This document shows, in pieces, positions 31,509-44,218 of a DNA stretch of 64,000 nt. The stretch spans positions 14,006,372-14,070,371 of the forward strand of contig OU964930.1 in NCBI GenBank assembly GCA_918807975.1, written 5' to 3'. The position numbers were made by a program, and so were the translations under genes. Positions within the stretch are counted from its first letter, which is position 1; every line of letters begins with the position of its first letter. The notes below the pieces were generated by a model. The model was not told where the DNA came from and did not search any database. It worked only from the letters and a program-made list of their open reading frames with translations. This DNA is from Aplidium turbinatum (Eukaryota; Chordata; Ascidiacea; Aplousobranchia; Polyclinidae).

Positions 31509-32251
31509 ACCGTGTGTTAAACTGTTTTATTTGCATCAACAGCGCACGGGTACAAATAATTGACACGGCGAGAGAGCACAAACAAACATAGCCAGGTCGA
31601 AGACTTTAGAAAACCGGCCTGCCACACCCCGCGGCGGCGGGGAGCGGCGTGATTTAGGGGTGACGATGCACCCGGTGGAAAAAAATGTGATTTTGTGTTG
31701 TTTTTTTCCTTTTGGCCTTTAAAGTTTCTGCAACATGCTGTGCAGTGCTGGACTGATGCAACTGTAGACGTAGAGATGGTTTTTCGCGCCATAGGCTTGA
31801 AAAAGTTTTTTGCACGGGGACCCCCCGATCTAAAAGTGCCCCGGGCCCCCCATCAGCTAAATCCGGCCCTGACTGTTGTAGAGTTCGGGATACTGCTGCA
31901 CTTCTAGTCGCTGTCATTTATCAGTCAGTTGTTGACATTATTATTACAATTAGAGCTCGAGGCTGCTGTGCCGGAAAACCGTTGTGTTACGAGAGTTAAA
32001 GTGTCGCAGAAACATTTCGCAACGTCTAAAACATCGTAATCAGAATGCGAGATGTGACAACAACACGCTCTACAAACACTGAAAGCCTACTGTTGTAACA
32101 CAAAGTTTCATCTTTAACAATCGACTGTCCAGTGTAGTTGTGAAGACATGTTTAACATGAATTCATGCAGAGTTTTTCAATTTCTTGCGCCCCCCTTGTG
32201 TGCCTCACACGCCCCCCAAGGGGGGCGCGCCCCCCAGTTTAAGAACCACTG

Positions 32252-33620
32252 TCTTAGACACTGCAATGCTATTGCAAGTTGCTACTACTCTCCAGCAGAC
32301 CAGCACCCATCAACTTGATTTTCCATTGGACGAACAACTTTAACGAATCCCACAGTTGTTTCTTTATAGTATTGAGATGCACCCAAATGTATTTGAATGG
32401 TCTCGCTTTGTCTGTGAACACTGTCTGTGAACATTCTTCTTCTGTGATGACCAATTATAATTGGTCAACAAGAAAATTTTACAAGCTAGACTAGCAACCT
32501 TTTCTAGGTAATTCAGGTGTGCTGAGCTCGAATCTGAAGTCAGAATTTTCCTATCACGTCAGGATCTCAAGATAATTACACTTTTGTTCGTTTTTTAGCA
32601 AAAAAAATCAAATTTTCTACAATTATTTGTCTCCAACAAAGATACATAATTAAGTAATAATAACCTTTGGCTTTTCACTTTTGTGACATCATAATCTGTC
32701 ATAATGGACAGCTGGTTACATTCGGTTCTAAGTATTACATCAAGTGACTGTATCATTGGCTTTGGGGTTGTTGCTGCGTTTGTGTTGCAGTTATGCGCAG
32801 CTAATGTATTTGGTTAAGCTTAGTGTTGTGTGCGACGCGAACACAACAGGTACGGTACCGTAGTTAATTGCGCCGGTGACGTCACGATTTTCCTAATCCA
32901 CCCGGCAGGACTGAGCACTGTTAAAGCACGCCAACTTGAAGAAATCACTCGGTTTCCAATGACTGCTTCGCAGCAATGAAGTTTATACGGTTTTTCAAAT
33001 TTGTTGACTAACAGTTCTCAATCCACTGTACGGTACACAAGTTTCACAGGTTGGCCAATGACGCAAGGTAGTATGACCGGATCAGTAAGGCCAAATGATG
33101 CACTTGTACGCAAAAGATTCTATAGTGATTGACTCAGTAAGTTGAACTCTGAGAGATATTGAGCTGCAAATATGGAATCAGACAGCTTACAAGTAAAATA
33201 GGGATCACCCTAACAATTGTCAAACTTAAGTCCTGTAGAAATACATAACAGAGAAGCAGCTAACAAAGCATAAACATCACTCAATCAATTTTCATTCACA
33301 AACTACAGTAGCTAACAAGTTCGGCTAGCTGGCAAACTAGCAGCAAAACGAAAACGTCTCGAAAGTTCCATAAACAATCTCATGGTGAGTGTTGCCATTT
33401 ACAAATCAGCGATAACATAACAGGGAAGGGGAAACGACGCTAGGTGGCGAATACACAAATCAACGGGAGTAATGCAGTAAAACGAAAGGCAGGCCTTTCA
33501 AAGACCTGTTGAAAATCTAACACTTAGTATTGTGTTTGGAGGCATAACTTTCACAATGTATCTTTTCAGGTTGTTGTATACTTTTTACTAACGTAGTCAG
33601 CAATAGAGACTGCAAGAAGT
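32252..33620. other. Intergenic stretch without recognisable gene
   Basis: Nothing identifiable: no coding exon with plausible splice signals and no clear repeat ends. The last part may be the 5' flank of the broken ORF that follows. Confidence 0.5.
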
Positions 33621-34660
33621 ATGAGTTCTCGACCAAGCAGCTCAAGGCGAGCTTACTTGAACCATCCAGACAAGTTTTGTTACATATGCGGACAATACAC
33701 TCCACTTTCCCACACTATGAAGCTCTCCACCAGAGTTAAGTTTGCCTACAAGCACTACTTTGGATGTCAAGTCGGTGACCAAGACAAGAGCTGGGCCCCA
33801 CACATTTGCTGCAATCGGTGCAGAACAGGCCTTCTGTTATGGCTTAATGGTAAAAGGAAGGCTATGCTTTTTGCTGTGCCAATGATATGGCGTGAGCAAA
33901 GTAACCATCACTCAGACTGTTACTTTTGCATGACCAACATCAAAGCATTTTCACGCAAAAACAAGTCTAAGATTGAATATCCAGTTTGCCCTTCAGCCCT
34001 TCTACCCGTTAAGGCTATCCATGGTACTGATATTGCTATTCCACTTCCTCCAGTTAGAGATGAGGAGTTCTTATTTAGCGATGAACCGATGAGTAGTGAG
34101 GAGAATACAGATGCGGAAATGGAGGCATCTTTGTTGGATGAAAGAAGACCACTCTCAATCAATCAGGATCGCTTGGACGACCTTGTGTGTGATCTGTGTT
34201 GTCCAAAGAGAAAGCGGAACTTTTGGGGTCTAGATTACAACAGTGGAATTTGTTAGATTCAGGCACCACAATTTCTTTTTTTTGTGAACGCAGCAAGAAA
34301 CTTTCGCGCTTTTTTACAACTGAAAATGATAAATGTTAGCCTACTGTAAGAATGTAGATGGTTTGATGCAAGAACTAGGATGTGAACACGATCCTGTTGA
34401 CTGGAGGCTATTCATTGATTCCAGCGAAACAAGTTTGAAAGCTGTGTTGTTGCACAATGGTAACAATCAGCCGTCTCTTCCTTTAGCACACAGCATTAGC
34501 AAAAAATAAACATATGAAACAATGTAAGTACTTCTGAAACTGCTAAATTGTTCTGTGTACAAATGGAAAATCTGTGGAGATTTAAAAGTCATATCTCTTC
34601 TCTTAAGATTGCAGTTGGGCTAGGCTATAGCCTGCAAAGCAAATGTGTTTTTTATGCCTG
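33621..34660 (+). pseudogene. Broken copy of a multicopy zinc-cluster protein family, mobile-element type unknown
   Basis: A 211-codon open stretch (33621-34256) carries paired cysteine motifs (FCYICG, CCNRC, DCYFCM) and blocks such as WAPHICC, VPMIWREQSNHH and LLPVKAIHG. Downstream in the same region are traces of the family's next domain (DWRLFIDSSETSLKAVLLH). I recall this architecture from uncharacterised multicopy proteins of invertebrate genomes. The copy is clearly broken, with several breaks, and I see no terminal repeats. It probably came from a mobile element, but I cannot name the class. Confidence 0.6.
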
Positions 34661-35820
34661 TGGGACAGTCGCCAGGACAACAATCACTAAGTTATGCTGT
34701 AAAAGTTTGGCCTCCACGGGATAATCCCAACTGTTTATTGTTTACGTTCTTGTTGAATGGTCGATAACTGTTTTATCCTTATTGACTTTTTATGATTGTT
34801 TTAGCGCTCAAATTTTTGCTATATGCTGAAAATAGCAAAATTTGGTTCATGTCGGTATCTCAGAAACTTGACGTGATAGAGAAAATCTGACTTCATATTT
34901 GAAATCAGCGCTCCAAATTCAGCTAAGAACACCTGTTTTCATGTTCTGTATAAAAAAAAATTTTTTTTGTTGACCAGTGTATTATTTATCCAACCCTTCA
35001 AGACTCATAAAACGCCGATTGCAGAAATGTCCCATAGCGAAGTAACTTCCACTCCTAGGTGCGTTGTCATTCATCATATCGCAATCAAGTTTTTCTTTTC
35101 AAGTTCTTCGTTGAAGTTTTGAAAGTGAAGTTCTTCGTCCTTTTTCTTATTCTTTTTGTTCGTGTTTGTCTGGAGGACTAAGAGGGTTGCCAAACTTTGG
35201 TCTTACCATTTAATTTTGAATGATTTATCTTTAAATTAATTAAGTTTATAGCTTGATCACATTGGAATTTTTTTATTAAAAGTGTCTTTTTAGTGTGTGT
35301 TGCATTTTTGCATATTTATTTATGGTTTGAAACAAGATTAATTTTGTGCGTCATGGAAATCGCGTATTAAAAGTATTTATGACGTAAATCATTTCGGTTA
35401 CGCTTCAATTGTTTTGTTTGTGTTAAAACAGCCGGTTAATTTGATATATCCAAGTGAACGATTTAGATGTTAATCTCTGCATTTTGTCATCATTAGATTG
35501 AGTAAAGGGTGCCAGTATATATGAGTGTATTTTCTGCGTTATTACTTATTACTATTTATCCAATTAGCTTCTAACAACTACTTTAAATGGAAAAATCCAC
35601 CTGAGTCAGTCAGTAATTTGAAATAAATTAATAGGTTTTTTTATGCACACTTGTTGGGAAAGCATGAAATATCATGATAATTCATTATTAAATTATGAAG
35701 ATTTAATTATGAAACTGTAGCAAATATCGTATTGTGATTATTTTTTCTTGATTAGGAATATGCCTTCTGCCTGTCATGTGTGAAACATCTTATAACTTTT
35801 ATGTTTGCACAAAATCGTAC
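34661..35820. other. AT-rich intergenic stretch upstream of SPATA6
   Basis: No gene seen. Composition is very AT-rich with short poly-T runs. Any SPATA6 promoter should lie near its right end or just after it. Confidence 0.5.
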
Positions 35821-36010
35821 CAATCTTGGGATCTGGTATACAAGTCCCCCCCCCTCCCTTGGTAACTCATGACAAAGAGGAATTGACCAAAACATGTGGA
35901 TTGAAGTGTGTGAACAGTAAAGCAAAGGTAAAGTAGTTTCACCCTATTTGTTTGGTCGAGTCCTGTCTTTGTCATGAGTTACCAGGGGGGGATACCAGCT
36001 CCCAATCTTG
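35821..36010. repeat. Long inverted repeat (foldback), 190 bp, about 300 bp before SPATA6
   Basis: Left arm CAATCTTGGGATCTGGTAT, a run of C, then GGTAACTCATGACAAAGA. The right arm is its mirror: TCTTTGTCATGAGTTACC, a run of G, then ATACCAGCTCCCAATCTTG. The arms are about 60 bp with a spacer of about 60-70 bp. It is probably a foldback MITE, but it sits where SPATA6 regulation would be expected. Confidence 0.85.
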
Positions 36011-36316
36011 TAGTTTTTTTAATGTAGGTTCGGAATTTTGTTCAGATAAAATGCACTTTATTATTGTTATTAGTCAATTTCTATATAGGATCTTGGAAAA
36101 AGAAGATATTTTTTCTGCGATGTTGATTGTTTTGGAGGTACCGTATCATACCTATCACTTGTCTACCAAGCAATGCAGCAGGCTGACTTGTAACTGAAAT
36201 ATAAAAATATAACATAATATCATATTTTATAGTTGTAGTTAGTTTAAAGTGCCACATAATATTTCATGTGGAGTAAATTGCTTTTGTTCTAGCCTAGACT
36301 ATTTGTATGTCAAGCC

Positions 36317-39300
36317 ATGCCACGACGGAAAGCTTTAAAAGTCATTGCTGATGTTCATTTACATGCTGTAAGTACTAAAAATTCAACTATCATATATGCT
36401 GTAAAGCAATGTAATGGCAAAGTCATGATAAGATGGGTCTGCCTGGTCAAGCTTGAAGATAACATCAGTTTGAGACTATACTATTTAGTCCAGGGTTACC
36501 GTACCATACTCAACTACTCAACTAATGTTAACAAAGGTCCAGTTTGACAAATTGAATAATTTTAGCAGTCCGATGAATAAGTTATTTCACTCGCAATCAC
36601 GAAAGTTAAACAATCTGTACCAAACCACTTTTTGAAGTAAAATGTAACTCGACATGGATTTTTGAGAAAGTGTTAGGGAGTCCGGGGGTCGAAGCCCCCA
36701 GAAACTAGGATAATCACAGTAAAAATTGCTCCCTACCAGTAGAAGTCTGTTAGAAAAGTGGCAATGAGGTTATTCTTCCAAAAGCTCCAGGTCTACCATC
36801 AACACCCAGAAGGTCCAGATTCGGACCGCGGTCCGCCAGTTGAGTAGCCCTGATCTAGTCCCATGATAAAAGATATTGCTGAACTCCTCCAATTGGCAGA
36901 CTGAGATGGCTTGGACTTGTTCTCAGCACAAGCTTGATATTGCTGGTCAAATACAGGGACATTGTGGCACAGTGGAGTCTAAGCAGACCAAAGCTTGAAA
37001 TAAACTTGTAAAGTCTGATATTTAATTCTGAACATGGACTCTACCAACTCAGTGTTCACTTTAGTTTATTTATTTTTGCTGGCAAATAAACAAAAATATG
37101 CAAAACACAATAAACACAAATAATTCATATAATAGGCCTACAAATAAAACGGTCACCAAAGTCAGCTGCCACCTAAACATATAAACAAAACACCAAAATT
37201 GAGGAACATAATGCATGGCTTGCAAGGATAGGAAGATTTTGCTCCCAACAACTACAGTACACAAGTCACACCCTCAATATGAGAATTAATTTGTGACCTG
37301 GATTATCAAAACTGTTTGATAATTTGATGATTGCAATGTCAGCTGATAATCAGTTTTATCTCAGTTGCAGCATATTGATTGATTGATTGAATCTTTGTCC
37401 TCGGACTGGGAAAGCTTCTTGCAGAGCTTAATCCTGGCAGTTTCGCATACTTGTAGAGGCTTTGAATCACTGACGCAGGGCCGGTCACCGAGATTGACAG
37501 AGTGAAGTTTCCCATTGTTGAAGTCTTGTTGCCGGGGAACTATTCCATCCATTAGATGCCGCTGAATGGAGAGCAGTCCTGAACGTGCGTTGCTCAAGCG
37601 GACACCCCGAGAGTCGAGCCAGCGCCGCTTGATCTTGAAGCTTCTTCGTTCCAGAAGTGACGCGCTAACCAATTGAGCTATCGGGGCGGACTTCTTAATA
37701 TTTAACTATCCCTGTAGAGTAGACTACTTGCCATGATTTTTTATAAAGTTTTGCATGAATAAGGTGATCGACTCATTAGAGCCTATGATGAGCTCACCTG
37801 ATGTTTTATATTTATGAAAACAACTTAAATATTTGAATTAAATGATATGAGATGTTCTACTGGTGCAACTTAAGCTAAACTATCACAAGATGTATACAGT
37901 GACAATCTGCTTTTATTCCGACGTTTCGTCAATCAGACACGACTGACTTCTTCAGGGGGCTAGACCAGGTAGTGACTACCTGTCTAGCATGGCAAAACAC
38001 AGGACATATTGCTGAAAACAACTAAACATGCAAAATGAAAATTCAACTTCTGGACAAAAACTTATCGCGCGCAAAGTTTGAAATAAGTTAGAAAAAAGGG
38101 GGACTTAATTGCGATCAACAAGAAACTTAAATAAATATATAAATAAATAAATAACAAATATTTGAAGTGAATAAAAACGCAGAGGCTATATTTCCCACCT
38201 TTTCCCGTTCGTTAACGTGCTGGTAGGTTTATATCGATTTTTGTAGTTAGTATCTTTTTCGTCCCGGACGCGTTAATGACAAAAAATAAAATGATTGATT
38301 GATTGATTGATATCTAGTTAACATAGCCTCTGGAGTTGGGTGGATCAAAAAAAATGAATTTTTTGGTTCGGCTTAGTGCATCTGCCAAAAGTTGCAGTTT
38401 GGGCTATCTTTTACATTGGTAATTGAAAAAACATTTTTTGACCCCTATCCAAGAGCTCTCTAGTGGCCGTCGAGTCAAAATTCTTTAAATTGGCTATAAT
38501 TTTTTTTTCTAGTAGGTGCAGGCTTGTGGTTTTGGTGTCTATCCCCACTAAATCAAGTCTTGGGAAGTCATTTCTGCAATCTAAAATCATCTATGGGCGA
38601 GCAAAATGACATCAGAGCCTTTATTCAGCAAAAATGCTTGAAAAAGTTTGAAATTTATTGTTTTTTTAACCTTTTGCAGTCCAAGTAGATCCCTGGGATA
38701 CAAAATAAAATTATGTAATATGGTCCAACGTCACCCCTGGGATGATGTCTACATAGTGGTGATCAACAAGGTCCAAGCATCTCCGTGGGGTGCTTTTGAA
38801 AATCAGGAAATTTTGAAGAAAAAAAAAAATTGAACCTCAACGAACCAAAATCGGAAAAGAAATTTGGACCTCAAAAGGTTAAAAAAGTGCAAAGAAAAAC
38901 AAATGCATAATGCTTCTAAAGGTATTGCTGTTAATACACAAAAGCAAACATATAAAAGCATACAATTACAGTATGAAGTTTTGCAAAAATGCCTTTAATT
39001 TATGCATCCAGTTATCCATAACATTACAGTAATGGACACAAAATGCACAACAACAGGTTCAGGCAAAATCAGTCTGTTAGTGTTTTGTTGAGGAGCTTAT
39101 ATCAAATCCTGCAGGTATATCTTTCTTAAAATCAATGATGACTGATAGCGACAGGACAGCCACAATAGACGGATTTGACTATTTCATTCGCACGATTCAG
39201 AAGGAAAGAAAATAGGATTCTGAGTACAAAAAAACGACAAAAATACTCTATAAAAGAAACACAAAAACTGCTTCTACTGTAGCTTCTCTGGTCAGCTTGT

Positions 39301-42300
39301 TTACATCACATCGGTGAAATCGTTGTGTCATGTATCTTTGAAGATTTAAAGCTAGAGGTTTCAAAATAACCAGAAATGAGCATCTTCATGAGACTCCGCA
39401 AGAACTGGGATTCTATTCCACAGTGGCCAACTGCTAAGTACACTGGATATCAACAGCTTTCTAGTAACAACACACAATCTCATTCAGAACCTCAAAGATG
39501 ACGTTGTTCAATGTTCAACTTGCACAAAGCAAATTGTTCATTTGAGGCAACTATAAAGAACTTATGAACTTGTGCATTGCTTATATCAGTCCTGGTCTAC
39601 AAAATGTGAAATTCTACCGTCCTGGGGCCACACACAAGGCCAGAGGGATGGCCAAATTGATTCATTCCTTTTAATTGGTGCTCCTGAAAAATCAAATAGC
39701 TAAGTTCCCTAAGGGAACTATCACATCAGTTCCACAAGTGGCTAAACTGAAAGATCTCATGAACTTTATTTCACTTGTCTACTGTACATACTGGTTTCGG
39801 TGTAGTGTTACTGTAGATGCTTCTTGGAACTGTTTGACTATGTACAAGAACATTCTCAGATACGGAGCAGTGCATAAGTTGATATCAGATGCTGCTAAAC
39901 GTAGCTTCAAACGTCACTTTTGTTATCTCTCTGCTGAGATGGTACCACTGGCAATGTTCAGCTCTGAAGTTCAGGAAGAGGAAAAACGTCAGATGGCTGA
40001 TGAACTTATACATGTAAAACCTACAGATCCTGTTTTTACACCAGCAGATCGGTTTGGCACTGGCTAGCTACAGGAAACCACGTTTTCCATCAGAAATCAA
40101 TCTGGAATCAAAACTGACAGATTTTATCACAAAGGACTCTCGGTTCTTTTTCTCTGTTTTAGAGATAAATGATGATTTTCTTCCTTTATCAGTAGAGAAA
40201 TGGTCTGAATCAAAGTCGTACCAGAAAGCTGTTTACAATGTAGGTTCCATCAATGTCACAAATGATGTGGCTGAACGTGGAGTTAAACTGAGGATTACCT
40301 ACATAGTGCCAGAAATGAGGAACACTATCAAAAAACACTTTACAAATAGTGGAAGCCAACAGAAAAGACACACCTAATTTGAGAGAGAAAAAATGATCTA
40401 TTTCTAGTGCAAAAGTAGAATTTTAGACCACTTCCGCTCGCTGAAGTTGTATTTTTAGCTATTCCAACTCGCAAAAAATGTGAATTCACAGAGAATATTC
40501 TTTTAATTCACTGTACAATAAATAGTCGCACACAGACGCACATGCATACATTTTATAAGTTTTATGCATATTATTTTGTTAAAACATGCAAATTCTGCTA
40601 AGCGTGAAAATAATTCCATATTTACTTAATGGCAAACCTGGAAATTTGAATGGGATGGTGGCCCACATAAACGTGCCCCAATTCTACTGATTTTTGGTCC
40701 AGCAAAGATTCTTGGCTAGTGGAAGAATCTCACAAATCTACAAGTCAATAGTACAAAAAAAGTAAAAAACAATGGGGTTGTGTGCACGCTACCCAGGATG
40801 TATTCAATGGGATGCTTATTCAGAAGCCAAATGCAAGTTTTGCCTCTAGTAAACATCGTATAAACTCAATTGAAAATAAACCATGGAAATAAACAATATC
40901 TAAAGCTGTGATAAATGCAATAGTTAAGTTTACACTTGGACCTCATATCACCACCACCTCGACCACCTCATTGGACTAGAGGCCAGTTTGCACACAAATG
41001 GTGATATACTACTATACTAGTGTGTTATACCTAGGTTACATTTTTTTTAGTATTTCATCCATAAAACTGCCCGAAATATCTAAAAATGCCATTTCTTCCC
41101 CATAAAATGCGTTGTTTAGAGCAAAAATGTCATTATGCAATTTTGGCTGCTCATGCATCATTTTAGACTGCAGAATTGACTTCCCAAGACTTGATTTAGT
41201 GGGGTTAGACACCAAAATCACAAGCCTACATCCACTAGAAAAAAAATTATAGCCAATTTAAGGAATTTTGACTCGACGGCCACTAGAGAGCTCTTGGATA
41301 GGGGTCAAATGGGGTCAAAAAATGTTTTTTCAAGAACCAATGTAAAAGATAGCCCAAACTGCAACTTTTGGCAGATGCACTAAGCCGAACACAAAAATTC
41401 ATTTTTTTTGATCCACCCTGCTCTGGAGCTATATTCCCCAGTTTACTCAAGCAAGATTAAGCTTGCCTGTTTACTCGATCAAACAGTTGTGCAGTAAAGA
41501 TCACATGCAATTTCTTTCGGCAAGCGTAGTCAATCCCTTTGGCCAACGAAAATTTACCAAGATATATAAATTCTCCGACTTCAGCGAAATAAAAAAATTT
41601 TCAATTATTTATACTGTTACAGCTGAAAGCAAGAAAAAAGCATTACTATCAATAAAGTTCTAAAAAAATGCTCCTGGTTAGTGTCAAACCTACGCCCTTT
41701 TTGGAATCTGAAACCGATGCAGTCGCCATGAGCCACAAACAGTCGAACATTCATGCTAACATTTGTCGAATTTAGAAGTTATAAACACAGTTTTTTTTGT
41801 TGAAAGAAGAAAAAGCGAGAAAAATTAGGTCATGCTTGAATGAACAGGGGCATATAGCCTCTTAGGCTATACAGTAAAATTTGCCTTTAGTAACACCTGA
41901 AGAGACCGCGGAAAAAGTGTCACCATAACCGAAGTGTCACTATAGCCGAATTCTACTCAACTGTTGCGTATGCAAACGGGACTTTGCATCAGGTGTCACT
42001 ATAGGCGAAGTGTCACTATAGCCAAAGTCACTATAGGGCTAGGCGAATTCTACTGTATTTACAATATATGGTAAGAATAGCCACTGCAAATAAAAAAGTA
42101 TCAATAACCTCTCATGTACATGTAGCATTGTAGCTCCACACAAAGTCTCTCTACTCTCATTTCATCGGGCTGTGGAGATCCATAAGATCGAAACATTGGC
42201 CATTGTCTGGAGTTAACAATTATGTCTTTTTAGACATTTTCTTTAAACTAATAAAAAAGAGTTAAAAGTTATATAATTTCACTTTGTGTGGAGCTTCATG

Positions 42301-44218
42301 TACTTGGGAGGTTACTGATATTTTTTTATTCTTTTGTTGATTTATGCACATCAGTTTGTATCCTCTGTGAATCCTTCTCTTGTATCATGGGCCAGTCCAA
42401 TAGTTGTTTGCTGGTACACTCAGGCTTCTTTTTCTTTGAGTTTAAAATTTTTTATTGACCAAAGTGAATTTGCTCATATCTATCTTTATCCTTTTTTTTT
42501 AATATTTATAATTTGCTAATGGCTTACCTATGTATATAATCTTACTTTGAATATCAACTGAGTCATGTTTTGTCTATTTGTGTTTTGCCTTTCATTTGTG
42601 ATTATTTCAGATATATTATACATATACTGTATTCCATAACAGTCAAGTGATGTGTTATATCAGATTTAATTTAATTTTTTCCATTGATAACATTGTAGCT
42701 TATTATATTAATGTGATGCATGTTAACAACAAAGTACATTCATGCTGAAGCTTTATCTTACAAAATTATCTTCTTTAAAATAATATGTACGCCGTACGAT
42801 ACATCATATGTTTGACAATGCATTTATTAGTTGGGACTCACAGAATTGGTAATGTTTAGGCATTGCTTGAAACTTTTTTTTAAATTGCAGACTACATGTC
42901 CCGGAGTCTTTCTTCCTGGACAACAGGATGTCTACATTTGTGTTGAACTTTTTGGTCAAATAAAAAGAACACAATCAACATCACCAGTGTTTCCATTCTT
43001 GTTTCATGAAAAAGTAAGACTTGTTGATATTTTTGCATCATATTGCTCTACATTGCAGAATAGATAAGTGTACATTTTTGCATATTCCCATTATTATTAT
43101 TTTTGTCTTTTCATATATATTCTGCTATTTTGTCTGCATTTAGTCACAATTGGTAGCTCCCATAGCCTACTTCACTCCAAGGCTTTGAGCATTGGGATAT
43201 GACAGGACCTATCCTGGTTCTCATTGTATCAAGCCTTCAGCACTAACAAGAGCTGTATGGCTAGCTCCTTTTTGGTACCTTTTTTTATTCAGGAATCCCT
43301 CTGCTTGAATGGAGTTAATGCTGTAGATCAAGTGCTGTTTTTTTAAATTCTGGTTTGACTCCTGGTTTAAGTTGGTTCTTGAAAAACACCACTCATCTCT
43401 ACCCAGCGAGTAATGCATTGGGTGGGCATAGTTGCTGAACAAAAGGTAGCCTGAGAGAGAAGAACTCGCCATCTTGCTCTCATAAATACTGAAGACTTAG
43501 TATAATGAGAACCTCATCTTCTCATTCCCTGAAACTCAGTTACTAAGTATGGGACCTTCACTTCAGTCATAACTTTAAGTAACTTAATTATGACAATGCC
43601 AAATGAGCAGTAAAAAACATTATTTCAATTATTTTAAATTTATTTTTGTTTACAATTTTAAGAGTTTTGTTTTAACAGGTAGTTATACTGTAACTGCATA
43701 TCATTCATCACCATTGTATCTTTTTAGCTGCGCTTCGACAAAGTATTCAGCCACTGCACTGACCCTGTTCAGGTTGCATCGGCTCTTGAGGGGGAAAGTC
43801 TTCGTGTGAAACTTGTTCAATTGACCTATCCAGGTATGCTGTGATATCATTTTTAAAGTATTTTTGTGTACTAATGCTTGTCATGGTTGGAGGTGTAATG
43901 CTATATACAAACCAGTGCTATTCTGTCACAAGTATGAAATGTGTAGCTTAGTATCAAAACAGTTAAAGTAAAATGTTATGTGAAGCAATTTTTTCCATAA
44001 ATTTCTAGAAAAATATCATGATTAAGTTTCTAGTGCTTTTTGCAGAAGGAGAACTGCTTGCTACATATGAAGACAATACAAGAGACTTTCTGTTCCCAAC
44101 TCCACGTGTATGCCCTTCTTACCCGGGTGTCGACAGAGAAGTTTTACTACAACGTTCCTCTAGCTTTCCCGGTATAGCCCCAAAACTAGAATTTTCATCA
44201 AGAACAGTCATTAAAGAG
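36317..44218 (+). CDS. SPATA6: SPATA6 exons 1-4: conserved N-terminal domain
   Basis: Exons 36317-36367, 42891-43013, 43728-43833 and 44046-44218. They encode MPRRKALKVIADVHLHA, then TTCPGVFLPGQQDVYICVEL, a segment with FPFLFHEKLRFDKVF, and YEDNTRDFLFPTPR, VDREVLLQR, FPGIAPKLEFSSRT. Each block has a direct counterpart in human SPATA6 (TCPGVFL, PLLFHER, YEENTRDFMFP, GVDREVL, FPGIAPKVEFSTRT). All junctions are GT-AG. The first exon is only 51 nt and is separated by 6.5 kb; exon 2 fits it in phase 0. Confidence 0.93.

Larger units (their letters stand above)
30133..32251. mobile_element. hAT-like DNA transposon, 2119 bp, carrying nested insertions
   Basis: Terminal inverted repeats CAGTGGTTCTTAAACT and AGTTTAAGAACCACTG are typical of hAT elements. 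The 8-bp flanks are TCTTGGAC and TCTTAGAC (7 of 8 match). Just inside the ends are CCCC-rich blocks. I see no convincing transposase ORF, so it is non-autonomous or gutted. It contains a second hAT-like element (30455-30886), a ribozyme-bearing repeat (about 31373-31508) and a GC-rich fragment at about 31614-31871 that ends CCGGCCCTG like another hAT MITE. Confidence 0.82.

Noticed and set aside
31517-31917. Overlapping 87-91 codon minus-strand frames in GC-rich DNA
   Set aside because: They lie inside the nested hAT region, have no homology I recognise, and owe their openness to GC content.
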